Shown here: positions 1 through 5,456 of the stretch, in pieces
Layout: every line of letters begins with the position of its first letter
Numbering within the stretch: position 1 is the first letter of the stretch
Assembly: GCA_022562375.1 (NCBI GenBank)
Contig: JADFPK010000079.1
Location: 1 to 7,534 of the forward strand
Length of the DNA: 7,534 bases
Reading direction: 5' to 3'
From: Pseudomonadota bacterium
GTDB taxonomy: Bacteria; Pseudomonadota; Alphaproteobacteria; SMXQ01
Notes under the pieces: model-generated
The model's database searches: none
The model's input: only the letters and a program-made list of their open reading frames with translations
Told to the model about the DNA's origin: nothing
Translations under genes and position numbers: made by a program

Positions 1-327
1 CTCAGCGACGCCGACCTCCAGGGGGCGCTGTTAAACGATGCCGACTTCGGTGGGGCCGTGCTCCGCGGCGCCGATCTCAGTGGGGCGAATCTCCTGGAGG
101 CCTCCCTTGTCGGCGCCGACCTCCAGGAGGCTATCCTCGGCGATACTAATCTTCAGGCCGCCGATCTCAGCAACGCCAATCTCCGGGGGGCTGCCCTCGG
201 CGGCGCCGATCTCAGTGGGGCGAACCTGAGCGATGCGCGGGCCCTTACCCAGGAGCAACTCGATCAGGCCTGCGGGGACGACAAAACCCGGCTTCCGTCC
301 GACCTTACGGTCAAATCGTGCCCATAG
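1..327 (+). CDS. Pentapeptide-repeat protein, C-terminal part (5' end outside window)
   Basis: The reading frame is open from the first base to a TAG at 325-327, so the gene starts upstream of the window. About fifteen consecutive five-residue units with the A(D/N)LXX pattern (such as ADLSG, ANLLE, ADLQE) fill the first 76 visible residues. This pattern is known to fold into a right-handed quadrilateral beta-helix. The last 30 or so residues leave the repeat and form a tail beginning LTQEQLDQACG and ending in Cys-Pro; a similar Cys-containing tail is common in proteobacterial pentapeptide proteins. Bases 65-89 and 200-224 are an identical 25-nt direct repeat, 135 nt (nine pentapeptides) apart, which points to growth by internal duplication. 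The molecular role cannot be told from this fragment: members range from gyrase protection to unknown scaffolds. Any signal peptide or fused domain would lie upstream, outside the window. Confidence 0.88.
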   Translation, partial: LSDADLQGALLNDADFGGAVLRGADLSGANLLEASLVGADLQEAILGDTNLQAADLSNANLRGAALGGADLSGANLSDARALTQEQLDQACGDDKTRLPSDLTVKSCP

Positions 328-396
328 GGGAGATCGGCAGCCAAAAGAAGACAATTCACAGTTTAAGGATAAAGCCATTCAGAAATAACCACTTAC

Positions 397-402
397 AGGA
401 GG
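397..402 (+). promoter_or_regulatory. Strong ribosome binding site of the GltI-like gene
   Basis: A perfect AGGAGG core sits 9 nt before the ATG at 412. It fixes the start and suggests efficient translation. It is the best Shine-Dalgarno in the window. Confidence 0.8.
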
Positions 403-411
403 AGATCAATC

Positions 412-1302
412 ATGTTCGGGAGACTAGGAATTACCGCGGCCGTGGTCTTCGCGTTCGTCGTCACGCAGCCCGCCTTCGCCGCCGAACGCTGTACCGACAC
501 CCTTAGGAAAATCCAGGATCTCGGTCAAATCGTCATGGGTTACCGGGAACAATCCCACCCGTTTTCATACATAGATCCGGCGGAGGGCAACAAGCCCATC
601 GGTTACTCGGTCGACCTCTGCTACAAGATCATCGACAAGATCAAGGAAACCCTCGACAAGCCCCGCCTCAAGGTCAAGCTGGTGCCGGTCACGCCGGAGA
701 ACCGCATCCCGCTCTTGAAAAACGGCACCATCGACATTGAATGCGGATCCACCACCAACACCCTGATACGTGGGAAACAGGTCGATTTCCTGGCCGTCAC
801 GTTTTTTACCGGCACCAAGCTGGTCGTAAATAAGGGTTCCGGCATCAGGGAGATCGAGGACCTGAAGGGCAAGACCATCGCGCTGGTGCAGGGCACCACC
901 AACGAAAAAGCCGTCAAGCGGGTGGACAGGGTAAACGACCTCAAGCTCAAGTATGAGATCGTCAAGGATATCGGCGAGGGTTGGTCCGTGTTCGAGGCAG
1001 GCCGTGTCGACGCCTACGGCACGGACCACGTGCTGCTTCAAGGTCAGATCAGCAAATCCGAGAACCCGGATCGGTACGAGGTGGTGGGGCGATTCCTGTC
1101 CTTTGACCCGTACAGTATCATGGTCCCTCGCAACGATTCGGCTTTTCGCTTGGTCGCCAACACGGCGCTGGCCGATCTCATGCGTTCCGGCGACATTCAG
1201 AAGATCTACGACAAATGGTTCAACCCGGGGCCGCAGAATATCAACATGCCCATCAGCTCCACCCTGAAAACGGCGTTCGATATTCAAGCTCTTCCTTATT
1301 AG
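412..1302 (+). CDS. gltI: Glutamate/aspartate-type periplasmic amino-acid-binding protein (SBP family 3)
   Basis: This 296-residue protein should bind an acidic or related polar amino acid in the periplasm and hand it to an ABC importer. Residues 1-23 or 24 form a signal peptide (hydrophobic core, then a QPAFA/A cleavage site). The mature part follows E. coli GltI from end to end: TLRKIQDLGQIVMGYRE near residues 30-46, HPFSYID, PIGYSVDLCYKI, the stretch NRIPLLKNGTIDIECGSTTN ending near residue 116, DLKGKTIALVQGTTNE, FEAGRVDAYGTDHVLL, and YDKWFNPGPQNINMP near the C terminus. The ECGSTTN segment is a particularly recognisable GltI-family feature. The length matches the family (about 300). The ATG is chosen for the AGGAGG in front of it and the immediate signal peptide. 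No permease or ATPase of the amino-acid type is adjacent, so it looks like a solitary binding protein or one whose partners lie elsewhere. The exact ligand is inferred from similarity; a related amino acid is possible. It appears somewhat less GC-biased at third positions than the genes after 2414. Confidence 0.9.
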   Translation: MFGRLGITAAVVFAFVVTQPAFAAERCTDTLRKIQDLGQIVMGYREQSHPFSYIDPAEGNKPIGYSVDLCYKIIDKIKETLDKPRLKVKLVPVTPENRIPLLKNGTIDIECGSTTNTLIRGKQVDFLAVTFFTGTKLVVNKGSGIREIEDLKGKTIALVQGTTNEKAVKRVDRVNDLKLKYEIVKDIGEGWSVFEAGRVDAYGTDHVLLQGQISKSENPDRYEVVGRFLSFDPYSIMVPRNDSAFRLVANTALADLMRSGDIQKIYDKWFNPGPQNINMPISSTLKTAFDIQALPY

Positions 1303-1303
1303 G

Positions 1304-1328
1304 CTTTCGTCCGGGACATGGACGAAGG
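1304..1328 (+). terminator. Hairpin just after the GltI-like gene, possible weak terminator
   Basis: CTTTCGTCC (1304-1312) pairs with GGACGAAGG (1320-1328), giving a 9-bp stem with one G-T wobble and a 7-nt loop, starting 2 nt after the stop codon. No run of T follows, so it is not a textbook intrinsic terminator. It could act as a 3'-end stabiliser or a Rho-assisted end. Confidence 0.3.
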
Positions 1329-1365
1329 TCGGTGATGGTGACGGCGTCCTAAAGCTCAACGTGAT

Positions 1366-1572
1366 CTAAATCTGTACGGCAAACCACTGGAAGCTGTTGA
1401 ATAAGTCGTTGGTTTTGGCGGGCCGGTTTTTGCCGGGTGATTTTTCGGCCATTTGCTCGCCGCCGTGTCCTCCTTCGACCTGCGAATCTTCCAGCACCCG
1501 ACGGGTCATGACCTGCAAAGGCTGAAGGGGTGACGTGAGCGGGTTGGCAGCGCCGCCGGCGCCGCTGGCCAC
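1366..1572 (-). CDS. Doubtful small hypothetical protein
   Basis: A GTG at 1572 (reverse strand) opens a 68-codon frame ending in TAG at 1366-1368, 21 nt downstream of the Sel1-repeat gene's stop and on the same strand. An internal ATG at residue 22 would give a 47-residue product. The composition (VLEDSQVEGGHGGEQMAEK, then a basic KNRPAK stretch and an aromatic end FNSFQWFAVQI) looks plausible for a protein, but there is no good Shine-Dalgarno before either start and I recognise no family. It could be the tail of a degraded gene or chance. Its position behind the Sel1 gene is the only contextual support. Confidence 0.2.
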   Translation of the reverse strand: MASGAGGAANPLTSPLQPLQVMTRRVLEDSQVEGGHGGEQMAEKSPGKNRPAKTNDLFNSFQWFAVQI

Positions 1573-1593
1573 CGCCAGGCGCGCGAGGTGGCC

Positions 1594-2067
1594 TCAGGGT
1601 TTGGCCTTGAACGCGCCGGCCAGGGCTTCGGCCCTGGCGATGTCGGTGGCGCTCATCGCCTTGGCGATTTCGTCCCGGCGCGCCGCCGACCAGGTGTTGC
1701 CCTGGGCGGCGGCGAGGGCGAGCCACAGATAGGCCTCGACGAGATCCCGCCTGACCCCGCGCCCGGTGGCGTAGAGGTCGCCCAAATTCATCTGCGCCGC
1801 CATCAGGCCGCGCTTGGCGGCGCGCCGGTACCACGCCGCCGCTTGCGCCGCGCTTTCGGCGACGCCGAGGCCCTGGACATAAAGACCGGCGATCGCCGCC
1901 TCGGCCTCGGCGTCGCCCCGCCGGGCGAGTTCGGACCACACGGAATAGGCGGTGGCGAAATCGCCGGCGTCATAGGCCCTCAGCCCGTCGACGAAGCCTT
2001 CCGCCCGGACCCCGGGCGCCGAGGCGAGGGTGGCCGCAAGCCATATCGTCAACAGGAGCCGCTTCAT
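1594..2067 (-). CDS. Small secreted Sel1-like (TPR-type) repeat protein
   Basis: This 157-residue protein starts at ATG 2065-2067 (reverse strand) and ends in TGA at 1594-1596. Residues 1-22 are a signal peptide (MKR, a hydrophobic core, then GVRA/EG), so the product is expected in the periplasm. The mature part holds helical repeats. An AYDAGDFATAYSVWSELA helix pair (about 31-48) is followed by two Sel1 units, AIAGLYVQGLGV...AAAWYRRAAKRG (about 58-87) and NLGDLYATGRGV...EAYLWLALAAAQG (about 94-123). These carry the typical G-x-LY-x-x-G-x-GV and A-x-x-W/Y-x-x-x-A-A-x-x-G positions. Such repeats usually mediate protein-protein contacts; no enzymatic motif is seen and the partner is unknown. 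It is a short member, since many Sel1 proteins have far more repeats. It is transcribed divergently from the selenium-related cluster and no functional link is evident. The Shine-Dalgarno is weak (GGGA region), but the signal peptide supports this start. Confidence 0.85.
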   Translation of the reverse strand: MKRLLLTIWLAATLASAPGVRAEGFVDGLRAYDAGDFATAYSVWSELARRGDAEAEAAIAGLYVQGLGVAESAAQAAAWYRRAAKRGLMAAQMNLGDLYATGRGVRRDLVEAYLWLALAAAQGNTWSAARRDEIAKAMSATDIARAEALAGAFKAKP

Positions 2068-2130
2068 GGGAAATCCCGATCCTATCCAGTTCGACTGTAG
2101 CGCCGGGCGTCATCACCGAGGGCACACAAT

Positions 2131-2175
2131 CGCGTGAGGCCCGGGCGCGTGAGGCTTGGGCGCGTGAGGCCCGGG
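2131..2175. repeat. Three tandem copies of a 15-bp repeat
   Basis: The unit CGCGTGAGGCCCGGG occurs at 2131-2145 and 2161-2175. The middle copy at 2146-2160 differs at two positions (CTTGGG for CCCGGG). The copies are perfectly adjacent. The repeat sits between divergent genes, upstream of the likely promoter of the transporter-selD cluster. It could be an array of regulator sites or simple slippage-generated sequence; the sequence alone does not decide. Confidence 0.85.
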
Positions 2176-2243
2176 ACCGGCCTTGGTTATCGGCGCCCGT
2201 GGGGCTTGACGAAGCGAGGTCCACCGGGCGACGATGAGAATGG

Positions 2244-2279
2244 TTGGCAATTAGGGCCGGTCGATTACACTTATATAAA
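2244..2279 (+). promoter_or_regulatory. Candidate promoter region of the transporter-selD cluster (weak)
   Basis: An AT-rich patch, ACTTATATAAAG (2269-2280), offers a -10-like TATATA or TATAAA. A TTGGCA (2244-2249) resembles a -35 box, but it lies 22-24 nt upstream instead of about 17, so the pair is a poor sigma-70 match. The patch stands out against GC-rich flanks and lies about 135 nt before the first start codon. Confidence is low. Confidence 0.25.
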
Positions 2280-2351
2280 GTAGCGTTCGGGAGGCGCGCC
2301 CGGTGGCACCGAAGCCGCTTTTTCATCGCCCGTTCAACCCCCAGCCGATGG

Positions 2352-2371
2352 ATCCCGGTCTTTCCCGGGAT
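2352..2371 (+). other. Small hairpin in the 5' leader of the binding-protein gene
   Basis: ATCCCGG (2352-2358) pairs perfectly with CCGGGAT (2365-2371) around a 6-nt loop TCTTTC. It lies about 42 nt upstream of the ATG at 2414. There is no T run after it. It could be a leader structure affecting expression or a chance palindrome. Confidence 0.3.
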
Positions 2372-2399
2372 GCGCCGGCGCTTTACCATGAACGGCGGA

Positions 2400-2404
2400 A
2401 AGGA
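2400..2404 (+). promoter_or_regulatory. Ribosome binding site deciding the start of the PhnD-like gene
   Basis: AAGGA lies 9 nt before ATG 2414, which immediately opens a signal peptide. This favours 2414 over the in-frame GTG at 2303. Confidence 0.65.
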
Positions 2405-2413
2405 CCCGTCAAT

Positions 2414-3271
2414 ATGAGCCGAAGACTCGGTCTTGGTTTGCTGTTCCTGCTGATCTTCGCCGCCAATGCCGTGGCCAGGGATTTCGTCTTTACCGCCATC
2501 CCCGACGAGGACGAGAGCCGCCTGCGCCAGCGCTTCGACCAGGTGGCGGCCTATCTGACCAAGGAGTTGGCGGTTCCCGTGCGCTATATCCCGGTCAAAT
2601 CCTACGCCGCGGCGGTGACGGCGTTTCGCAACAACCAGGTGCAGCTCGCCTGGTTCGGCGGCCTCTCGGGCGTCAGGGCCAGGCGCCTGGTGCCGGGATC
2701 GAAGGCGTTGGCCCAGGGTTTCGAGGACCGGTCCTTCACCACCTTTTTCATCGCCCACGCCAGCACCGGCCTGACACCGGGCGCGGCGTTCCCCGAGAAG
2801 ATCGCCGGGCTGACCTTCACCTTCGGCTCCAAGGGCTCGACCTCGGGGCGGCTGATGCCGGAGTTCCATATCCGCAAGCGGTTTGGCAAGGCGCCGTCGG
2901 AGGTGTTCTCCCGGGTCGGCTTCAGCGGCGATCATTCGCGCACCATCGCCCTGGTGCAAAGCGGCGCCTATCTCGTCGGCGCCGTCAACTTCAAGGTCTG
3001 GGAGAACGAGATGAAGGCCGGGCGCATCGATCCCGATAAGGTCAGGGTGGTGTGGCAGACGCCGCCCTATCCCGACTATCACTGGACCATCCGCGGCGAC
3101 GCCGATCGGGCGTTCGGCGCCGGCTTTTCGGCCCGGGTGAAGCGCGCGCTGCTCGGCATCAAGGATCCGGCCCTGCTCGCCTTATTTCCGCGCCAGAGCT
3201 TCGTCCCGGCGAAGAATTCGGACTATGAGCCGATCCTCGAGGCCGGCAAGTCCATCGGTCTGATAGATTGA
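2414..3271 (+). CDS. PhnD-like periplasmic binding protein, putative selenium-oxyanion (selenate) ABC transporter component
   Basis: This 285-residue protein begins MSRRLGLGLLFLLIFAANAVA, a signal peptide cleaved near A21/R22, and the mature part follows the PhnD (phosphonate/phosphite-binding) fold. Visible family features are FTAIPDEDE at the start of the mature chain, the helix RFDQVAAYLTKEL, PVRYIPVKSYAAAVTAFRNNQVQLAWFGG (split across two blades), the S/T-rich ligand-loop motif GSKGSTSGRLMP, VGFSGDHSRTIALVQSGAYLVGAV, and VRVVWQTPPYPDYHWTIRGD. In PhnD proteins the STSG loop contacts the oxyanion. The next genes encode the ATPase (3-nt gap) and permease, then SelD. This matches the family that databases call 'putative selenate ABC transporter substrate-binding protein', assigned by co-occurrence with selD. 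The ligand (selenate, selenite or another selenium form) is inferred, and phosphonate or phosphite remains possible. No phn catabolic genes are present. The start is chosen for its Shine-Dalgarno and signal peptide. Confidence 0.85.
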   Translation: MSRRLGLGLLFLLIFAANAVARDFVFTAIPDEDESRLRQRFDQVAAYLTKELAVPVRYIPVKSYAAAVTAFRNNQVQLAWFGGLSGVRARRLVPGSKALAQGFEDRSFTTFFIAHASTGLTPGAAFPEKIAGLTFTFGSKGSTSGRLMPEFHIRKRFGKAPSEVFSRVGFSGDHSRTIALVQSGAYLVGAVNFKVWENEMKAGRIDPDKVRVVWQTPPYPDYHWTIRGDADRAFGAGFSARVKRALLGIKDPALLALFPRQSFVPAKNSDYEPILEAGKSIGLID

Positions 3272-3274
3272 GCC

Positions 3275-3925
3275 GTGTTTGACCTCGAACAGGCAAGCGC
3301 CAGTTACAACGGCCGGGTGGTCTTGCGGGATATCTCGCTGACCATCCGGCCGGGCGAGCGGGTGGCGCTGGTCGGCGAGAGCGGCGCCGGCAAGTCGACG
3401 CTGCTCAACCTCCTCTACCAGCAGCACAAGGCGAGCGCGGCCCTGGTGCCCCAGGACCCGGCGCTGGTGCGGACGCTGTCGGTGTTTCACAACGTCTATA
3501 TCGGTTGCCTGCACCGGCACAAATCCGTCTACAACCTCCTCAACCTCGTCCGTCCCCGCGGCCGCGAGGTCGAACTGATCCGCCCGGTCCTCCGGCGGCT
3601 CGGCCTCGAGGACAAGATCTTCACCCCCGCCGGCGAGCTTTCCGGCGGTGAGCGCCAGCGCACCGCGGTGGGCCGCGCGCTCTATCAGGAACGCGACGTC
3701 CTGCTCGGCGATGAACCGGTCTCGGCGGTGGATGTCCACCAGGCCCGCGCCGTGTTGACGGCGATCAACGAGGCCCACGGCACCGTCATCCTCGCCATGC
3801 ACGACGTCGATCTGGCGCTCGCCTTCACCGATCGCGTCATCGGCCTCAAGGGCGGGCGAATCGCGCTCGATAAGCCGAGCTTGGGACTCAAGCGATCGGA
3901 CCTCGATTCCCTCTACCAAAACTGA
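3275..3925 (+). CDS. Compact ABC transporter ATP-binding protein (PhnC-like, putative selenium transporter)
   Basis: This 216-residue protein should energise the importer at the cytoplasmic face. All nucleotide-binding motifs are intact: Walker A GESGAGKST (34-42), Q-loop VPQD with Gln60, signature LSGGERQ (122-128), Walker B DVLLGDEP (141-148), D-loop SAVD (150-153) and switch His176 in AMHDVDLA. It is unusually short. Only about 20 residues separate the Walker A lysine (40) from the Q-loop glutamine (60), where typical PhnC-type ATPases have roughly 45-50. Most of the antiparallel beta-subdomain therefore appears to be missing. The frame is continuous with no frameshift, and I recall similarly short ATPases in comparable transporter clusters, so this is probably a family trait and not damage. 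The start is GTG at 3275, 3 nt after the preceding stop, with the domain opening immediately (MFDLEQASASYNG). Translation is probably coupled to the upstream gene, since no strong Shine-Dalgarno is seen. Confidence 0.88.
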   Translation: MFDLEQASASYNGRVVLRDISLTIRPGERVALVGESGAGKSTLLNLLYQQHKASAALVPQDPALVRTLSVFHNVYIGCLHRHKSVYNLLNLVRPRGREVELIRPVLRRLGLEDKIFTPAGELSGGERQRTAVGRALYQERDVLLGDEPVSAVDVHQARAVLTAINEAHGTVILAMHDVDLALAFTDRVIGLKGGRIALDKPSLGLKRSDLDSLYQN

Positions 3926-3927
3926 AG

Positions 3928-5412
3928 ATGGAGCGTTCGGGCGCGTTCAAGACTTCCCTCGCCTTCATCGGCGTGGCGCTGGTCTGCCTGCTCTTCGCCG
4001 ACATCGAGATATCGACGTTCGATCCGTGGCGGGAGATGGGGCGGATGGCGCTCGGCGTCGTCACCCCCAATTTCCTCGCCGTCGAGCGGTTGGGCGAGGC
4101 GCTGGCCAAGACGGTGGCCTTCGCCTTCCTCGGCGTCGCCCTCGGCGGCGTCGCCGGCTTCGCCTTGGCGCTGGTCTTTCATTTCGGCCCGGTGCGTTGG
4201 CTGTCGGCCTTCGTCCGCGCCATCCACGAGCTGTTCTGGGCCCTCATCTTCCTGCAAATTTTCGGACTGACGCCGTTGACCGGCATCCTCGCCATCGCCA
4301 TCCCCTATGGCGGCATCTTCGCCAAGGTCTATTCGGAGATACTGGAGGAGGCCGATCCGAGGCCGCTGGCGGCGTTGCCCGATGGCGCTTCCCCCGCCGC
4401 CGCCTTCTTCTACGCCCGTCTGCCCGACGCCTGGGTCCACATCAAGAACTACACCCTCTACCGCTTCGAGTGCGGGCTGCGCTCGAGCGCCATACTCGGT
4501 TTCGTCGGCCTGCCGACGCTGGGCTTCTATCTCGAGTCCGCCTTCCGGCAGGGCCATTACTCCGATGTCTCGGCGCTGTTGATCCTGTTCTTCGTGCTGA
4601 TCGCCTCGCTGAGGCTATGGGTGAAGGCCAGGCTGGTGCCGTTCTATCTTCTGGCGGCGCCGTTCTTCCTTGGCCCCGGCGCCGAAATATCGCTTAGCAA
4701 CGTCGCCCGCTTTTTCACCGAAGACATCGTTCCCCATCCCATAAGGGTGGCGGAAACGCTGGATCTGGCGGCGCTTAGCGCATGGGCGGACTGGATGTGG
4801 CAGATCTTCACCACCCAGGCGCTCTGGGGCATCATGGCGACCCTGATCCTGACCCAGATCGCGCTGGTCGCCTCGGGCGCCCTGGCGCTCATCTTCTTCC
4901 CGTTGATCTCGCGCCGCTTCTTCGGCCGTTTCGGGCGCACTCTCGGCCACGCATTCCTGGTCGTCACCCGCTCGACGCCCGAATACATCCTCGCCTATCT
5001 GTTCCTGCAGTTCTGGGGGCCGAGCATGCTGCCGGCGATCGTCGCCCTGGCGCTCCACAACGGCGCCGTCATCGGCCATCTCATCGGCCGTCACGTCGAC
5101 GAGATGCCGTTGAGGCCCGACGCGCCCAAGGGCCTCGACCTCTATGCCTATGAGGTGCTGCCGAGGGTCTACGGCCAGTTCCTCGCCTTCCTGTTCTACC
5201 GCTGGGAGGTGATCCTGCGCGAGACCGCCATCCTCGGCATCCTCGGCATCCTGACGCTCGGTTTCTACGTCGATTCCGCCATCGCCGACATCCGCATGGA
5301 CCGGGCGGTTTTCTTGATCATCATCACCGCCTTCCTTAACATCGGCGTCGATGCCCTTTCGCGCGCCATTCGCGCGAAGATCCGCCTCACCACCACGCCG
5401 GAACGGACCTAA
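3928..5412 (+). CDS. Double-length PhnE-like ABC permease (two fused transmembrane domains)
   Basis: This 494-residue membrane protein starts 2 nt after the ATPase stop. It is about twice the length of a usual PhnE-type permease and consists of two related halves. Half one (about 60-240) has hydrophobic segments, an EAA-type cytoplasmic loop near 137-170 (EILEEADPRPLAALPDGA) and the segment YRFECGLRSSAILGFVG at 178-194. Half two (about 296-485) has the corresponding loop near 388-420 (RHVDEMPLRPDAPKGLDLYA) and YRWEVILRETAILGILG at 424-440. Both segments then run into TLGFY followed by an acidic residue, Ser and Ala. This internal repeat shows that both halves are binding-protein-dependent transport domains, so one chain can form the whole channel normally built from two subunits. 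About twelve hydrophobic segments are visible by eye. The start is the ATG at 3928; Shine-Dalgarno is weak and coupling to the ATPase gene is likely. The substrate follows from the neighbours. Confidence 0.87.
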   Translation: MERSGAFKTSLAFIGVALVCLLFADIEISTFDPWREMGRMALGVVTPNFLAVERLGEALAKTVAFAFLGVALGGVAGFALALVFHFGPVRWLSAFVRAIHELFWALIFLQIFGLTPLTGILAIAIPYGGIFAKVYSEILEEADPRPLAALPDGASPAAAFFYARLPDAWVHIKNYTLYRFECGLRSSAILGFVGLPTLGFYLESAFRQGHYSDVSALLILFFVLIASLRLWVKARLVPFYLLAAPFFLGPGAEISLSNVARFFTEDIVPHPIRVAETLDLAALSAWADWMWQIFTTQALWGIMATLILTQIALVASGALALIFFPLISRRFFGRFGRTLGHAFLVVTRSTPEYILAYLFLQFWGPSMLPAIVALALHNGAVIGHLIGRHVDEMPLRPDAPKGLDLYAYEVLPRVYGQFLAFLFYRWEVILRETAILGILGILTLGFYVDSAIADIRMDRAVFLIIITAFLNIGVDALSRAIRAKIRLTTTPERT

Positions 5413-5456
5413 TGGGCCCGCTCCGGTACCAAGACCCGCTCTAACACGAGAAGACG
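5413..5456 (+). other. 44-nt spacer between permease and selD with a 10-codon ORF
   Basis: The permease stop TAA (5410-5412) overlaps an ATG at 5412 (taATG). That ATG opens a ten-codon frame, MGPLRYQDPL, stopped by TAA at 5442-5444. This stop is in frame with selD and limits the selD start to ATG 5457. No promoter or terminator is evident, so selD is probably cotranscribed with the transporter. The mini-ORF may be chance. Confidence 0.4.

Larger units (their letters stand above)
1303..1593. other. Poorly coding intergenic stretch between the convergent gltI-like and sel1 genes
   Basis: The two flanking genes converge on this 291-nt stretch. The part from about 1345 to 1460 is visibly richer in A/T than the surroundings, with several short T runs (near 1411, 1427 and 1441). 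Apart from the hairpin at 1304-1328 and the doubtful reverse-strand ORF at 1366-1572, I see no convincing gene, RNA or inverted-repeat pair. It may be decayed sequence. Confidence 0.5.
2068..2413. other. Divergent intergenic region between the Sel1-repeat gene and the transporter-selD cluster
   Basis: This 346-nt stretch separates two divergently oriented genes and should hold the promoters of both. It contains three tandem 15-bp repeats (2131-2175), an AT-rich island around 2268-2280 in otherwise GC-rich DNA, a palindromic GGCGCGCC (2293-2300), and a hairpin at 2352-2371. An in-frame GTG at 2303 could extend the following ORF by 37 codons, but that extension does not look like protein and precedes a clear signal peptide. 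I therefore treat 2303-2413 as untranslated leader. No tRNA-like cloverleaf or known riboswitch was recognised. Confidence 0.6.

Noticed and set aside
355..383. TTCACA at 355-360 as a -35 box for the GltI-like gene
   Set aside because: The hexamer is close to consensus, but no acceptable -10 box lies 16-18 nt downstream.
565..1359. A 264-codon reverse-strand frame across the GltI-like gene
   Set aside because: Antisense shadow of a confidently recognised gene, with no family features.
1550..1562. GCGCC/GGCGC hairpin as a terminator of the Sel1-repeat gene
   Set aside because: Short GC palindrome with a 3-nt loop, no T run on the reverse strand after it, and such motifs are common in GC-rich DNA.
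2303..2413. GTG at 2303 as an upstream start of the PhnD-like protein (37 extra residues)
   Set aside because: The extension is rich in Pro and His and would bury the signal peptide. ATG 2414 has an AAGGA 9 nt upstream and starts the signal peptide directly.
1970..3082. A 370-codon open frame on the reverse strand crossing the intergenic region and the PhnD-like gene
   Set aside because: Overlaps a well-supported forward gene, has no recognisable domain, and its Ser-Arg-Ala repeats come from the 15-bp tandem repeats.
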